A stretch of DNA of 64,000 bases from Syngnathus acus (Eukaryota; Chordata; Actinopteri; Syngnathiformes; Syngnathidae), in NCBI RefSeq assembly GCF_901709675.1, contig NC_051097.1:10394039-10458038 (forward strand), read 5' to 3'. Numbering within the stretch: position 1 is the stretch's first letter; each line of letters starts with the position of its first letter. The translations under genes were made by a program, and so were the position numbers. Under the pieces are notes generated by a model. That model was not told the DNA's origin. It worked only from the letters and a program-made list of their open reading frames with translations, and searched no databases. Below, in pieces: positions 51,331-63,735 of this stretch.

Positions 51331-54300
51331 GGCTGGATCACCCGGACCACGGTCAGCGCGTCAGGAAGAACGGGACCCGAGTCATCGTAGGCGCCTAAGA
51401 AAAGGGAAGGACTGTCAGACGCCATACAGAGAAAGTCCTTAGCGCTGTACTTCCTGTGCGCGTCCTCCTGCAGATCTATTACAAGGTAATCCTTTGAGCC
51501 TAAATCCCCCGGCAACCTAAATCCTCAAGCGGGGCGGCCCCGCTCTTGGCCCCGCTCTTGTCCCCGCGCGGCCGGCGCTGACGCAGAGTCAAGAGCGAAG
51601 ACCTGACCCGACCGAGGCTTTAAAAAGACACGGCGGCGGGCGCAACCCCCTCGACGCCGTCACGTCGTAAGAACCAATAGAGGGGGAGGGTGTTTACGTT
51701 TGGGCCAGCCCCATCACTTAGTGGGGGAACTCTCTGGACCGGCTCACGCAAACATGCGCACGACACAAACACACAGCGACGACAAACACAAAAGCCCGCA
51801 AATATGTGACACGCAACAAGCAAGCCTAAACAAACACACACAGTCGTCCGGACAGGAAGGAGAGGAGGATGGAAGGAAACAAGAAAGGAGGGAAGAAAAG
51901 GATGATGAAGGGAGGGAGGGAGGGAGGCAACAAGGATGAAAAGGAGCGAAAAGGGAAAGCAAGGATGGAAGAAAAGAAGGAAGAATGAATCAAGTGAATT
52001 TTGCGTGTGAGTCAGTCACGTCTTTTCAGTGCCTGTAATAATAAATCAGGAAGGGCTTTTTTTTCTTTCGGTCAAGTGTGATGAGCCCTAAGGGAAGGCG
52101 CTCTCCCTCAGGAGAGCCGACACTTTTTTCCCACGGATGAAGATGGGAAATCAAAAGGGGGGAGGCCGACCTCCATAAAGGAGGAAAAACGAGCGGCCAA
52201 TCAGAGTTAGAATAGTTTTGGTTTTTTTATGATAGTTTTTTCTCATTTTGTTTTGTCTTTTGCTTTTTAAATTCAGTTCTAATTGATTATGCGTTGATTG
52301 GCAGTGAGTAGAGTCAGCTGGGTCCACACCCACAACGGTGCAGAACACCCTTTTTTTTAATGTGCTGGCTTACGCATGTCTCTTACACGCAAACATATAT
52401 AAAGTCTTGCACACACACACCCATGCAAACACAAACAGGCACAAACGCGTACAAACACAGGCAGCGAGAACCCGGAAACTCCCGCACAACCACACGTAAA
52501 GTAAACTCACAACATGCACACGGACGTACAAAAAAACATGACGATGCCGCCCGCACGCACACACGTGCCAGCCCGATGTTAAGAAAGCGAGCGCGAACCT
52601 CAGCCCGCCATGCAAGCGAGCAGCCAGCCAGCCAGCCGTCTGCTGCGGTGACGCCTAGACGGGCCTGCAGACATCCCGCTCACGACGGCGGGCCGCATCC
52701 CGCCCTGCTCTTCCTCCTCCTCTTCCTCGTTTCCCGGTAGCGTATTACCGAGAAGCTGGCATCTCTCGCTCTCCTCCTCTTACCCCCACCCCACTTGCCC
52801 CACCCCTCCCTCCCTCCCTCCCTCCCTCACTCAGGCTCTGTTGCCGTGGAAACGCACGAGGCCTTAGCCTGATTTGTGGACTTTGTTGTGATGCAGTGAG
52901 CCGGGCCGCGGCCTCCTCCTCCTCCTCCTCCTCCTCCCGTCTTGTGTCAATAACCTGATATTTGCTACCCAATCGAGTCAATGGCCAAGCTAAACGTTTG
53001 CAAATGGACTTCTGTATGATTTTGGCACGACAGGCACTCACTTTACTCGTCATGTTAACATGACACAACAGGAAGGTGTGACACAAAAACACAACTTACA
53101 CAACATCAACACAGCAGCGGGAGAGCCGGCTGTGCATGACAATGAGCTTTGTGCTCGCGTGTGTGCGTGCATGTGAGACACCCTCCCGTTGCTTCCCGTC
53201 TTCATGTTACTTGTGACATCAAATTGGTACTTTGCACAACCTTGCACGACTTGTTGATGGCTGCTCCGCCCAGCACACGCCCAGCCATGATCATGGCCAG
53301 ACACACACGCTAACACAATCAAGCTGTCCGCATATCAACCTGTTGGCCATTCATTTGTTCATAATGTCACTAACGCCTTTACAAGCTCGCACACACACAC
53401 ATACCTCAAAGATGCTGCTTTTTTTTTTTTTTAAATATCCACGCCTCATTTGCTTCTGTCTAAGCGGAATACAATCATGTAGCACAACACACTATCGTAA
53501 CCTTTTGTGTGCAACAATACCCCGAGCCACGATGAGGTCATCCCTACAACAAGACACCGCTGACCTGACCAGCCGTCCTACAGAGGTAAAAACGTTCTCG
53601 TTGACATTTGACAAGTGACGGACGGGATGCCGCAGGCCAGCGACAACCCCCCCCTCATGTGACGACAGAGAGCAGGGGCTATTTTTAGCTCTGGTGGTGT
53701 GGGGGTTCACCGTCACGCTCCTTCAATACTAAACATTCAAATTCTGCTGGAAAAAAGAATCAGAAATGACTGCAAAATAAAACATTTTCAATATGAAAGA
53801 ACATCATGAATAAATGGTGACAATGGAGCAATAAAATACTGGAAATTATACAAATAAATACCCTTATTATAAGATGTAAAACAATATTAGTGTCGTGTAA
53901 AATGAAATAAAATTATAAAACAAAAAATAAATAATAAAACAGTAAAAATGGCAAGAAAAGGGGTAAAAAAAACAGTGAATAATAATCATAATAATTAACA
54001 AGGAAGTTAAAGCTAAAAAACATCATTTAAATCAAATCAATCCTAATTATAGATTTGCAATAAGATTACAAAACAAGGGCGACAATATAAATAATGAAGA
54101 CTAATCAAAGGTTGTGAGTGTGTCTTTGCAGTGTTCACTGACATGCTGTGTTTACCCAACTAAAAATAGCATGCAATGACGTAGCAACCCGTGTCAAGCA
54201 CACCCCCGCATTGCCCCCCCACTCCCCATTATCATTACTGTACCGCTACATGCATGCAAGGGATGTGTGCGTCAGTGTGTCTGACATACCGTATGTATGT

Positions 54301-55432
54301 GTGCAACTTTGACCATGTGTGAATCTTTGGATGTGTGTGTCTGACTTTAGTAAATGTGTTTTGGTGTGTATTATTTTTGGTGTTTGTGTTTTTTTGTGCT
54401 TGTGTATGCATAAGTGCCTGTGTGTGCATGCATGTGTGTGTGTGTGGTAATAGTAATCAATAGTGTGAGTCATTCTTTCTGCTGTGGCTACTTCCTAACA
54501 GCATTCATTAGCACAAACACAATCTTTGGGCCCGATAATCACATCCTGCCAGGCTCCGACGCTTCTCTGGTTGGCATCAAACCAGGAAATGAAGATAAGC
54601 CGCTCATCATTAAAAGGGCACGGCGGCTAACTGCTAACATGATAACACACACCAAATGCACACTTCTTATTTCAGGTGACGCCAAGGGACGGGCGACTGT
54701 TCGTCCTCCGCCATGTCAATTGTGAAGACGTCACAGATCATTCATGAGCAGATTGAAGCTCGGGTTAACACTTCTGTGATAATCGTGCCATGTTAGAATA
54801 TGTATATGATACAGTATTTTGTGTGTGGAACTTTAAAACGTGATACAGGGTTGCAGTTTTCCATTGCAGCACGTTGGTAGATTTGTAATCAATCGCTTGA
54901 AAGGCGGTCAAGACTCCCAAGTATAATATTGTTGTGTGTGTGCATGCAAGTATGTTTGTGCATGCATATTGTACGAAGTGTACATATTAGTGTGTGTATC
55001 TAAGTGTATTTGTACATGTGTGTGCCTCTGTCTGACTTTGCATGTATTTGTGTACAGGTGTGTGTATTTGTATAGTGTACAATTACGTGTACATGCAAGT
55101 ATGTTTGTGAGTATATTAATTGTTAATGTGTGTATGAGTGTGTTTTTGTATACTGTATTTGTGTGATTATGCGTGTGACTTTGTTTCCATACGTGTATCA
55201 GTCGACATAAAATGTCTGTTTGTGTTTGTTTTAGACGTGAGCTTGTGTTTAGGCGTTTATGACTGTCTGACTGCTTTTAAGTATGTTTGTGCGCGTGGAA
55301 GTGTTTTTTCAATGTGCGCGTCCCTTTCCAAACGGAGCACCACCGAATATTGAACCTGATTGATGGCTGACGTCATGTAACAATCTTTCACGCATTAATG
55401 CATCTGTCCACCCAACGCGCGGCTGTGCTCAC
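51331..55432. other. Upstream/first-intron DNA of pitpnm3, rich in simple repeats
   Basis: No protein-coding gene was recognised. Contents: purine-rich GGAA/GGGA tracts (51855-51990), AC-rich stretch (52380-52580), CCCT run (52800-52830), CCT run (52909-52936), AT-rich DNA with many AATAA words (53760-54110) and TG-rich DNA (54260-54460 and 54930-55345). Short ORFs here have the composition of these repeats. Confidence 0.6.
54260..55345 (+). repeat. TG-rich degenerate microsatellite region
   Basis: Two stretches (54260-54460 and 54930-55345), both with the G/T-rich strand on top, are dominated by TGTGTG, TGTATG and TGTTTG words. A pure TG run lies at 54434-54446. The predicted Cys/Val-rich peptides there are repeat artefacts. 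Confidence 0.7.
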
Positions 55433-55720
55433 CCGAGGCTCGGCCGGCCGGTGATGGTCAATCTTCGGTTGTCTTCTCCCCGCCGCGGCGGTGGCGCGGC
55501 ATGGCGGCTAGCTGACATCGACTACGGAGAGGTTCGACGTCCTGGGGGTGTGACGCCTTTGCGTCCTGTGTCCTCCGCAATCACAGGACGTCGCGCGTCT
55601 CCTCGGAACGCTCCATCTTCCGCTCCGGTGTGTCGTCGTCTGACTCCGATGGTGTGCGTCCGTCTGTCCGTCCGTGATGTTGCGTTCAGGTTGGCGCTGA
55701 CGTCACAGCACAGGTAAAGG
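55433..55720 (-). promoter_or_regulatory. pitpnm3: CpG-rich candidate promoter and non-coding first exon of pitpnm3
   Basis: A CpG-rich patch of about 290 bp contrasts with the surrounding repeat DNA. On the minus strand it ends in a good splice donor (AGCCTCGG|gtgagc at 55433/55432). That is compatible with a 5' UTR exon spliced over about 4 kb to the exon holding the ATG at 51330. Inference from composition and one splice site only. Confidence 0.35.
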
Positions 55721-56137
55721 GAAATGGTGACCTCTAGTGTGACAATGAGTCACTGCAAGCACGTTCACCTAAGGATGGGAGGAATACATACAATACGTGA
55801 ATATTATATATATTATTATTACATATATTAGGTGTTTTTTTGAGGGGGGGCAGATTTAGCCTCTACGTGTTGTCAAGCTCATGTGCACAGGGCCTCATGA
55901 ATTAGTACTGGCCAATGTAACTTGAAAATCCACAGTCAGCTTTTTACACCCTGGTAAAAGCAAGAATTGTTCAGCCAACTTCAACGACCAAAACATTCCT
56001 ACAGATCTGCACATAATATATCTGATAATAAGTATCCTTGGTGAGTATGAAGTTTTTTTTATATATTTGTTTTTTCCATGTTATTACATAAATATTGGAA
56101 GGAAAGACGGCACATTCGTAAGAAAAAATAAGCAGAA

Positions 56138-56143
56138 TTTATT
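56138..56143 (-). promoter_or_regulatory. mphosph9: Poly(A) signal for mphosph9
   Basis: TTTATT on the + strand gives AATAAA on the minus strand, about 390 bases after the mphosph9 stop codon. Confidence 0.5.
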
Positions 56144-56532
56144 GTGTAATGGTGATCATATTAAGTAGCTAAAATAGAGGTTTGGGGAAGGAATAAAAAA
56201 AGAGGGACAAGTGAGTGCAGAGATTATTGTGCTGGTTCTGGTCCTGCTGCAAAAAAAAAAAAAAAATCATGTAGGAAAAAACAAGCAAAAGTTGGAATGT
56301 CAAGTAACACAAAAATATTTCCTTCACCGTAAATGATGTAAACAAGAGAATGGAAAAAAATATACTGCAGCTGTGTCAAAATACTATTAGTAATGTACAA
56401 GCGCTTTGAATCTAAAAATCTGTATGGTACAAAAAATATAGACTTCCAGAAATTTTTTATAAAAAGTATCCCTGAGTGGTAGGTAGTACGTTAAAAACAT
56501 GGTAGCGAGGCCATGCTAACATTAGCATGCTG

Positions 56533-59500
56533 CTACGCTATGCTGCCGGAGGAGCGCAGGATGTGGAACCTCTTGAGCGTCATGCGGATGGACCCAAGGT
56601 CTCGGTTCAGACGCTCCAGACGTTCCTCTAAGGCCACCTGACACACACACACGTCAAGCTACATGTGTTACCTCCGCCAAGGAGTACGTGGACCATCTTA
56701 GTGTGGCTCACCTGGTCCAGCCTAGTCTTCATGTTCACTCGACCACCCGACGTCGGCATGCGGCTCAGAGATGCCTCGATCTGCACCACGCGCACACAGA
56801 GTGTGAGACACACACACACACACACACAGAAGAAGTTGGCGGCAATGTGTTGAACTGGCCTCGAGTTTCTCCCGCGTGAGCTCATCAAAAAGCCTCTCAG
56901 CCTCCGCCAATGACAGAACTTTGTTGTCAGAAGCCAGGTATCCTCCCGGGCTGCCTCCTCCATCTTCACACGGCAGCTGTGCGTCGCCATAGTCGGGCGA
57001 CGCCAAGCCGACAGCAGCCTCTACTCGTGGGGAACGACACACGCCATCTTGGTCACATGAACACTATTTCGTTCTTTCGATCCACTTTCTTACCGTGGTG
57101 CTCGGCTGATCCAAAGCGTAGCCTGGTCCTGGGACTGCCGCTGTGGAACGAGTGGCGCCTCGTGTGATTGACGGGTGAGTCACGCCTGAAAGATACAAAT
57201 GGGAATAATGCATGAATAATCACTTTCATTGATAATGACAGCTACTGACCTGTTGCCGAGGTGCTCCTCCCGTGGCATCATGTGACCAAAGGCGGTGGAG
57301 TAGTTCTCGGTAGGGCATCGTTTAGGGCTGCCCTTGGCTGGCAATGAGGCAAGTAACGTCTCTCTCTTGGCTGACAGTAAAAGTAAACATTAACAAGAGT
57401 CAACAAAATTTTGCAGCACGAGGTATATAAGACTAGAACATAAAATACAAAAGAAAACATGTTCATACTTGGCGTGGTTGCGATGGTGCTTTGTAGTCCT
57501 GGCGGAGGCAGCGAGGACGACCGATGGCCGTCCGGAGACAAACTCCTCTGACTTCTGAGCGCACCGCCAACGCCGCCCAGCGATGGCATGTGATTGGCCA
57601 CCCCTGTGAACACATACGTACCATCGGTGGGTGAAAGCAGAGGAGGGGGACTAGCATGTAAAACGTTCTTACAGGGGGCTCTGCTCTCTGTGGTTCGAGT
57701 CTCCTCCATCTCGATCAGCGCCCTCATGATAGGCGACAGGTGGGCGGCGCCCTCCTCCCGGAGTCTGGACGTCGATGGCGTCTGGTCGGGGTCTCTGGCG
57801 GCTGTGCACCTGCAGAACCAGAATGCAAATCAAGGCTACTTGACACGAGTCAAGTTAGGCGATGCTAATAGTAGCAATGGTTGTGATTTGTAGGTTTGGC
57901 TAGGCTAGTAGTATCAAATATCATGAACCGCACTACTATATCAGCGCAAGAGTCGAACATGCCTCATTGAAGTTTGGGAAGGGAACCCAGAGTTTGTGGC
58001 AGCAGCCGGCTGTTGGACTTCCATCCGGGGAGACCTCCTGCGGGTGACATCCGGCTCTGCGTTGCCTCTGCTGGGTGAGTGCAGCAGGTCAGGATGGTGG
58101 AAAAGACTGAAAGATGTATTGAAAACATCATGGTGACACGCTCCTCCACAAGTGTGGACGAAGATGGCTACATTAGCAAAGCTAGCCGCTCACCCGGCTC
58201 CAGAGGGCTGGGCGGCGGGCTGGGGGGTGTGGCGGACCCTGGCCTGGTTCTCGTGCTCCAATTGCCGTACTTGAGACTCCAGCTTAGAAATGGTTCTGAA
58301 TGAAGATGATAGCAACAAAGGAAGCGGAAAAACAATGCAATATTTATGCTTTTTTTCCAAATAAATATTGTAGCAATAATGAAAATCACCTTTTCAGGTC
58401 TGAAGTGAGATCGTTGGCTTGGTAAAGTTTGTCTTCTATTGACAGCAAGTTGCTCTGTCAAACAAAAAGGAACACTATTTTATTTTTTGCTTTTTTAAAA
58501 AAAATCAAACATGGCGATTGTCTTCATTGCTTACCTTTAGTTTGTCGTTGTCCTTCAGCACAGAGTTGTATTGTGCAAGGAGCTGGAAAAAGACAGAAAC
58601 AAAACCCAGACGTTAGTCAGCGGACATCGCCTTTGCATTCCCTGCTCTCGACCTTCACCTCTTTGTTGGCCTGGACCTCGCGTTCCCTCTTGGCCTCGCT
58701 GTCGTCGACCTGCCGTCGAGCCTTCTTCACGGCCGCTGCCTTTTCCTTGGCCGATCGCTTGCTGTCTTCCAGGCGCTGACGCAGCGACTTGACGGTGGCG
58801 CCCGCCACCGCGTAACGCTCGGGCCACTCGGCCTGAACAAGGCGTTGGAGACACATTACTTGTTTCGTTTGTGTTCACTGTGAGGATACTGTAAATCCAA
58901 ACAGGACCTGTTCTTGATTAACCACACTGTAGAACTACTGATAAAAACAAACTCATTCATTTAGATTCTGAAATTGGTTTAAAGCAGTTAAGAAATGTGG
59001 AGGGAGAAAAAAAGTGACAGAATAATGAGCCAAGAAGTTGCTGACTGGCATTCCCACAATAAAAAGACTACCAGCTGTTTCTCCAGCGTGGAGTTAGTCT
59101 GCTCCAGCTTGTCGATACGTCGGCTGGCTTCAGCCAAGGCTTTCTCCAGATGCTGACACCTGGAAACCATCAAAATAAAAGATTAAACAGGCTATAATGG
59201 AAAAAAATGTCTTGTGATCCAAACTTGGGAACTGGAAAATTAACTGCAAAATGAACCAGCAGCCTCCATGCAAATTTTCAGAAAGCAGACCTCTCTGAAA
59301 GCATGCGGTTGCTCTTCTCCAGGTCTCCGGGCAGATCTCGGAGCTTCAACTTGTCTCGCAATAGTTGAATCTCGCACTCGTAATACGCCTTCAGGTCAGC
59401 CACGTGTCGTGCGTGCTTCTCTCTCAGGTTCCGTCGCAGCCTAGATGGGACAGATGTAGAAAAACATTCAAATAGAAGTGCGAAAAAAGAAAGGCTGGAG

Positions 59501-62500
59501 TTACGGCGGAGTGACGTGGAAACTGCAGTTCTGTTACTCAATAAAAAAAAGACACGTTGCTGTTTGGACTCACAGGGAAAAGACGACTGGATCTTCTAGA
59601 GAACCAGAACCAGGCCTCAGAGTGGTACTGCGGCTACGGGTGGCGTCCGCCTCCTCGCCGGTCTTCATTCGCGGGGTGGGCGGGACTTCCTGGGATTCAT
59701 CAGAGACGCCATTGAGACTCAGCGGGGTCGTAGAGAAAGGCTGGGATGCCTCTGCAGCCAGGGGCTGCAAAAGTGGAAGTAGAAAGTCAAACAGCAGCAA
59801 AAAAGTCAAGAAGGAAATTTAGAGGGGTTACGTGACCTACCTGCAGCGACAATGGAGTCGAAGTCTCGGAGCGTTCCCAGTCGGAGCGTTTGAGGTCCGT
59901 CCTGTGCTTGTGCTGGTATAGCTCGCGTAGAGAAACATCTAAGTTCTCAGCCTACAACAGAGGACCCAAAATGTCTGTTGTCAGGCTCCTGATTGGCTCA
60001 AAGAGCCTCAGAGGGTAATCCGGGCTGGGCTATGGCTGCAAAAGTGTGTTGTCACCTGATCTGTGGAAGTTTCTTGCAGGAAGAAAGCAGCTCCACTGCC
60101 GTTGCGGTCCAGGGCGTCCGGCAGACGGCGATAGAGGTCGCACTCATTCAGACGCCAGTAGGTCAGGCCTGAGAGTAGACAATGACAACTTTCTTTTCAT
60201 AACATTGGGGAAAAACGGTAGTTGTGTTTTATTGGCGTTAGGCTTATGTGCGGGTCCTGGTAAAAAGTTGAAGAAAACGCCTGATCTCAATAACAAGTCA
60301 CCTGAGGCCTCAGACGAGAGGCTGTCGCTCCTCCTCAGCGCAAAAGAGGCGCAGGACGAAGCGGTAGCAGGATGTCGGGAGTTTGGGCTCTCCGATGGGC
60401 CGAGAGCCAAATTGGCCGGGCTGCGTGGCAGCTCCTCGTACTCGGGGATTCTGGAATTTAGTCTCGCCTTGATTTTCTTGGCTCGCAGTTTCTGCCTCAA
60501 AGCCCAGGAGGTCAGCATCTGACTGCACAAATAGCACGATACGAAAAGGTTACGACTGCAACTCTTCGCTCACTACAGAGGAAAGAAGCGTGACCCACCC
60601 CGATGTTTTCTGCTGGTGGGCTGCCAGCGGCTCCTCCTCGTCGGGAGCATCGGCGTCTTCCGACCACCGGCGCTCCTGCCTCTCCGCCGCCTCTCCCGTC
60701 TCCCAGGCGGACAGCGTGCCGTAGCCGCTGCTGAGCCCCGTGGTAGCTTGCTCATCGACCGGTGGGTTGGCGCCGTCTGACCTGTGAGGCGGTGAGGGGG
60801 AGCTGAACGGGGAGAGGGCAGCCGGGGCGGCCAGGCTGTCGCTCTCGCTGGGCGCGCGAGCAGGGAAAATGCAGTCGCCGGCCATGAGCGGCAACAGGAA
60901 GTCCTTGGTGGTGGTGATGGTGGTGTCCTCACTGGTTTGGATGCCAGCGCTGTGGGTGAAGTCTGCATGCGGCGGCCGGTTCTGGAGCTGCACCAGCGCT
61001 TTGATCTCGTCCTGAATTAACTGCAGAATTCAAGTGAAACTAATAAGTAGAGTAAAAATAATACATTTTTGTTATATGTTGTATTTACATTCAAATGAAT
61101 GAATGAGTAAATTGGTTCTTAGAAATAAAAAATGGCTTTTGGTGCAGGGCTACCTGTATTTGGCACTGATACTGTTCTTGCTGCGCAAGGATTTGCTCCT
61201 GGTATTGCTTCTCCACCAGCTGAAACAGGTGCAGCCATCGGCCCTGAGGTAAAAAAAAAAAAAAAAAAGACAGCGCTCAGCAAGACGCTGGATTAATGGA
61301 GCGGGAAGTCAGCTCGCGCTGTCGCACCTCACAATCCTTCCAGACCTGCGGGTCGGTCTCACCGCCGCTGCGTATCTCCTCCACCAGGGCTCGGAGAGTA
61401 TCGAGGGAGCTTGGGTTAATGAACGGGAGGTTCTTGCCTGAAGTGAACGCGTCATCCTCTGTGCTTATACAAAGACCCCTGAAACGCAACACATACTTTG
61501 CTTATGTACTATGACACCTGAATTTTCTTGCATTTGAGTATAGATATGTCGTCAAAATGGGCAAAGAGGCCAAACTCCGCACCTGATCTTACTGCACGGC
61601 GGCGTGTACTTGACAGTCTGGCAGGCCGCACTGCCCCCTGTGGTCTGGGAGGCCGAAGGTCTACCCTCAGAGACAGCCAGCCCCGAGGCCGTGGTGGCCT
61701 CGGAGGACAGCGGGGACGCCTCGCTCTCCTTGCCGCCACCGGGCCGGCAGTGGCTGCGGGGCCCTGAGCTGGACACATCCTCAGAGATGCTGTCATCTGT
61801 GGACATGTTTAAGGGCCTGTCCAGAGGTGGCGGGAACTCTGACAGCTACAAAACAAGCAAACAAAAAAATTATGTGTAACATGCTGCAAAAAACACACAC
61901 CATCAATTCATTATGAGCAGGTTTTAGGTCGTTTTTCAATTTTATGTGAATATCACATGGACTTTTTTTTTTTTAATCAATGCTTCCTTACATCCTTTCC
62001 TGCATCCCTTGAACTTGCTCTTCATCCGTCCTTCCTTGCCTCTTTCCTTCCATCTCAAACCTGTTTTTTTCTTCTTTCCTTTCTTTTGGTACTTGTCCAA
62101 TACTGCTTTAGAATCCATTGTTTCTGATTTTGACTGAAATCATTTGCCATTTTTAAAACAATGAAAAAAGTCAAATTAATAAAAAGTGCCCCCGCCCCCG
62201 TGTCATAAGTAACTTGCTTTAGTGGCCATACATCTTAGAACTAGCGTCTGAGCTGATATGTAAAAAAGGTGACAGACTGTTAAACGCTGCACCCTCGCCA
62301 GCTGTAGACGGCACAAATGTCACCCGGGCACAGTGCGCCAGAATCGGTCACCGCTGTCATGTGACGTCGCGAGCTTGTTGTGGTTAACTTGAGCTCGGCG
62401 GGCTCCGCTAGCATGCTAAGTGCTAGCTAACTAACAACGCCACGCATATGAATGCCGCTAGCCAACTTACAGGCTAGGCTGAAATGAATTTGGAGGAACC

Positions 62501-62601
62501 GGAACACAGTTAAAAAGATGTTTTATTACGCAAACATAAGTGCAGATGTAGCAGACGCCACAAGAGTTAACCTTACCAGTTTGTTCGAGTCGTCCTGTCA
62601 T
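56533..62601 (-). CDS. mphosph9: M-phase phosphoprotein 9
   Basis: Centriole/centrosome protein that restrains cilium formation at the mother centriole with CP110 and CEP97, and is phosphorylated in mitosis. Twenty-three exons from 62601-62577, 61838-61583, 61478-61328, 61243-61154, 61020-60599 to 56780-56712 and 56637-56533; 1048 residues (human about 1180). Diagnostic parts: RWLHLFQLVEKQYQEQILAQ near the N-terminus, SLEDPVVFSLLRRNLREKHAR, the long coiled coil from there through EHENQARVR, and the C-terminal LFDELTREKLEIEASLSRMP...RLERLNRDLGSIRMTLK block. The ATG at 62601 is chosen because it alone joins exon 2 in frame; the ATG at 61806 is an alternative. Introns after 56860 and 57963 (transcript order) have GC donors. 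The gene is followed upstream by cdk2ap1, as on human 12q24.31. Confidence 0.94.
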
Positions 62602-63195
62602 CCATATTTGTCAGGTATATGCTAGGGAGACGCTGATTGGCTGCTGAAATAACGTTACTACGTCAGTAAAAGTTTCGTCACGTGATTGGTGGACAGTATC
62701 GATTGGTTTCCCCATTGGCCAGAATTCAAAACGGAACAATATGAGTGGTTTTCAAGGCTGCAAAACGAAAGGACTGACCAGGACAACTGTATTGAAAATA
62801 CAATTTATTACACTGTGTAATAAATACATACAAAGATGCAAATAACAGCATTTTCTTTTGATAACAAAACCAACCTGAACACGGATGAATTGACACTCAC
62901 TCACTCACTCACTCACTCGGTCACTCATATGAAAAATTTGTCTAATCCCTGTACAAGACATTTGGCGTCTACACTTTTTTGCATGCAAAATTTATGGAGA
63001 AAAAACAAGAAACCAAGTTCCCCAAAAGTGGGCAGTGGGAAACAAGTTGAGTTTGACTCATTCGTACAACATGGAGTCGGGACGTCTCAGTCCACTTCTG
63101 AAATGACATGCAAGTTGAATTTTTGATTTTTTTTTTCTTTCCTTTTGTTTAAAGACGCATAGTAAGAAGTCTCCTTGAACGGAATGTGATTGTCG
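62602..63195. other. Short spacer between mphosph9 and cdk2ap1
   Basis: The minus-strand poly(A) signal of cdk2ap1 (TTTATT at 62804-62809) lies only about 200 bases from the mphosph9 start codon, so the mphosph9 promoter must be compact. A CACT microsatellite sits at about 62895-62922, inside the cdk2ap1 3' UTR. No other gene is seen. Confidence 0.6.
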
Positions 63196-63735
63196 CTAGG
63201 ACCTGGCGTTCCTCTCCGTCTCTGCCAAGCACTCACGCACCAGGCCGCGGGCATGGATAATGCCTGTCAACAAGAACAAGAGAAAACCGATAAACATATG
63301 GACATGAATACTCACTATATAGCGATTTCTTGTGGACTTTTAATTACCTACTTACTCAACCTAAAAATTACCTCTTTTGAGCCTCTCCATGGCGCTCTTA
63401 CTGCCAGCGTATGTGGGTCGGATCTCCTTGCCCAGCTCCTCAATAATGGCCAGCAGCTCGGCGTATTTGTTTTGAGGCACCTGGCTGCCGGTCAAGCCCT
63501 GGAGAAGCCAATTGAGAGAAATGTGAAATTAAAGCAAGGTGGACATGGTTCACAATCCCACCCAAAAAAAATCACTCTTTCAAACGTGTAGTATATTTTG
63601 CCCACACCTGTCCAATGAATTTTGGAAAAATTGGTGTTACCTGTGAGAATCCCAGAGAAGGTGGTCCGTAGTCACTCAGCAGAGGCCTGTAGGATTGCAA
63701 ATGGGCCAGGTTGGCTGCTGACTGGAGGCTTCCAA
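63196..63735 (-). CDS. cdk2ap1: CDK2-associated protein 1, 5' end missing
   Basis: Small nuclear protein (p12/DOC-1) that binds CDK2 and is a subunit of the NuRD chromatin complex. Three exons in transcription order: 63735-63641, 63498-63372, 63263-63196, giving the last 96 residues or so of a protein that is about 115 residues in human. Seen: [14 protein letters not shown], then [20 protein letters not shown] and [18 protein letters not shown], then [19 protein letters not shown] at the C-terminus, almost identical to human. The first coding exon with the ATG is not identified in the 265 bases left in the window and probably lies beyond it. Upstream neighbour of mphosph9 on the same strand. 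Confidence 0.93.

Noticed and set aside
54936-55353. Cys/Val-rich short proteins
   Set aside because: Products of TG-rich microsatellite DNA.
55451-55717. 88-aa plus-strand frame in the CpG-rich patch
   Set aside because: No family resemblance and no flanking exons; more likely chance in GC-rich promoter DNA.
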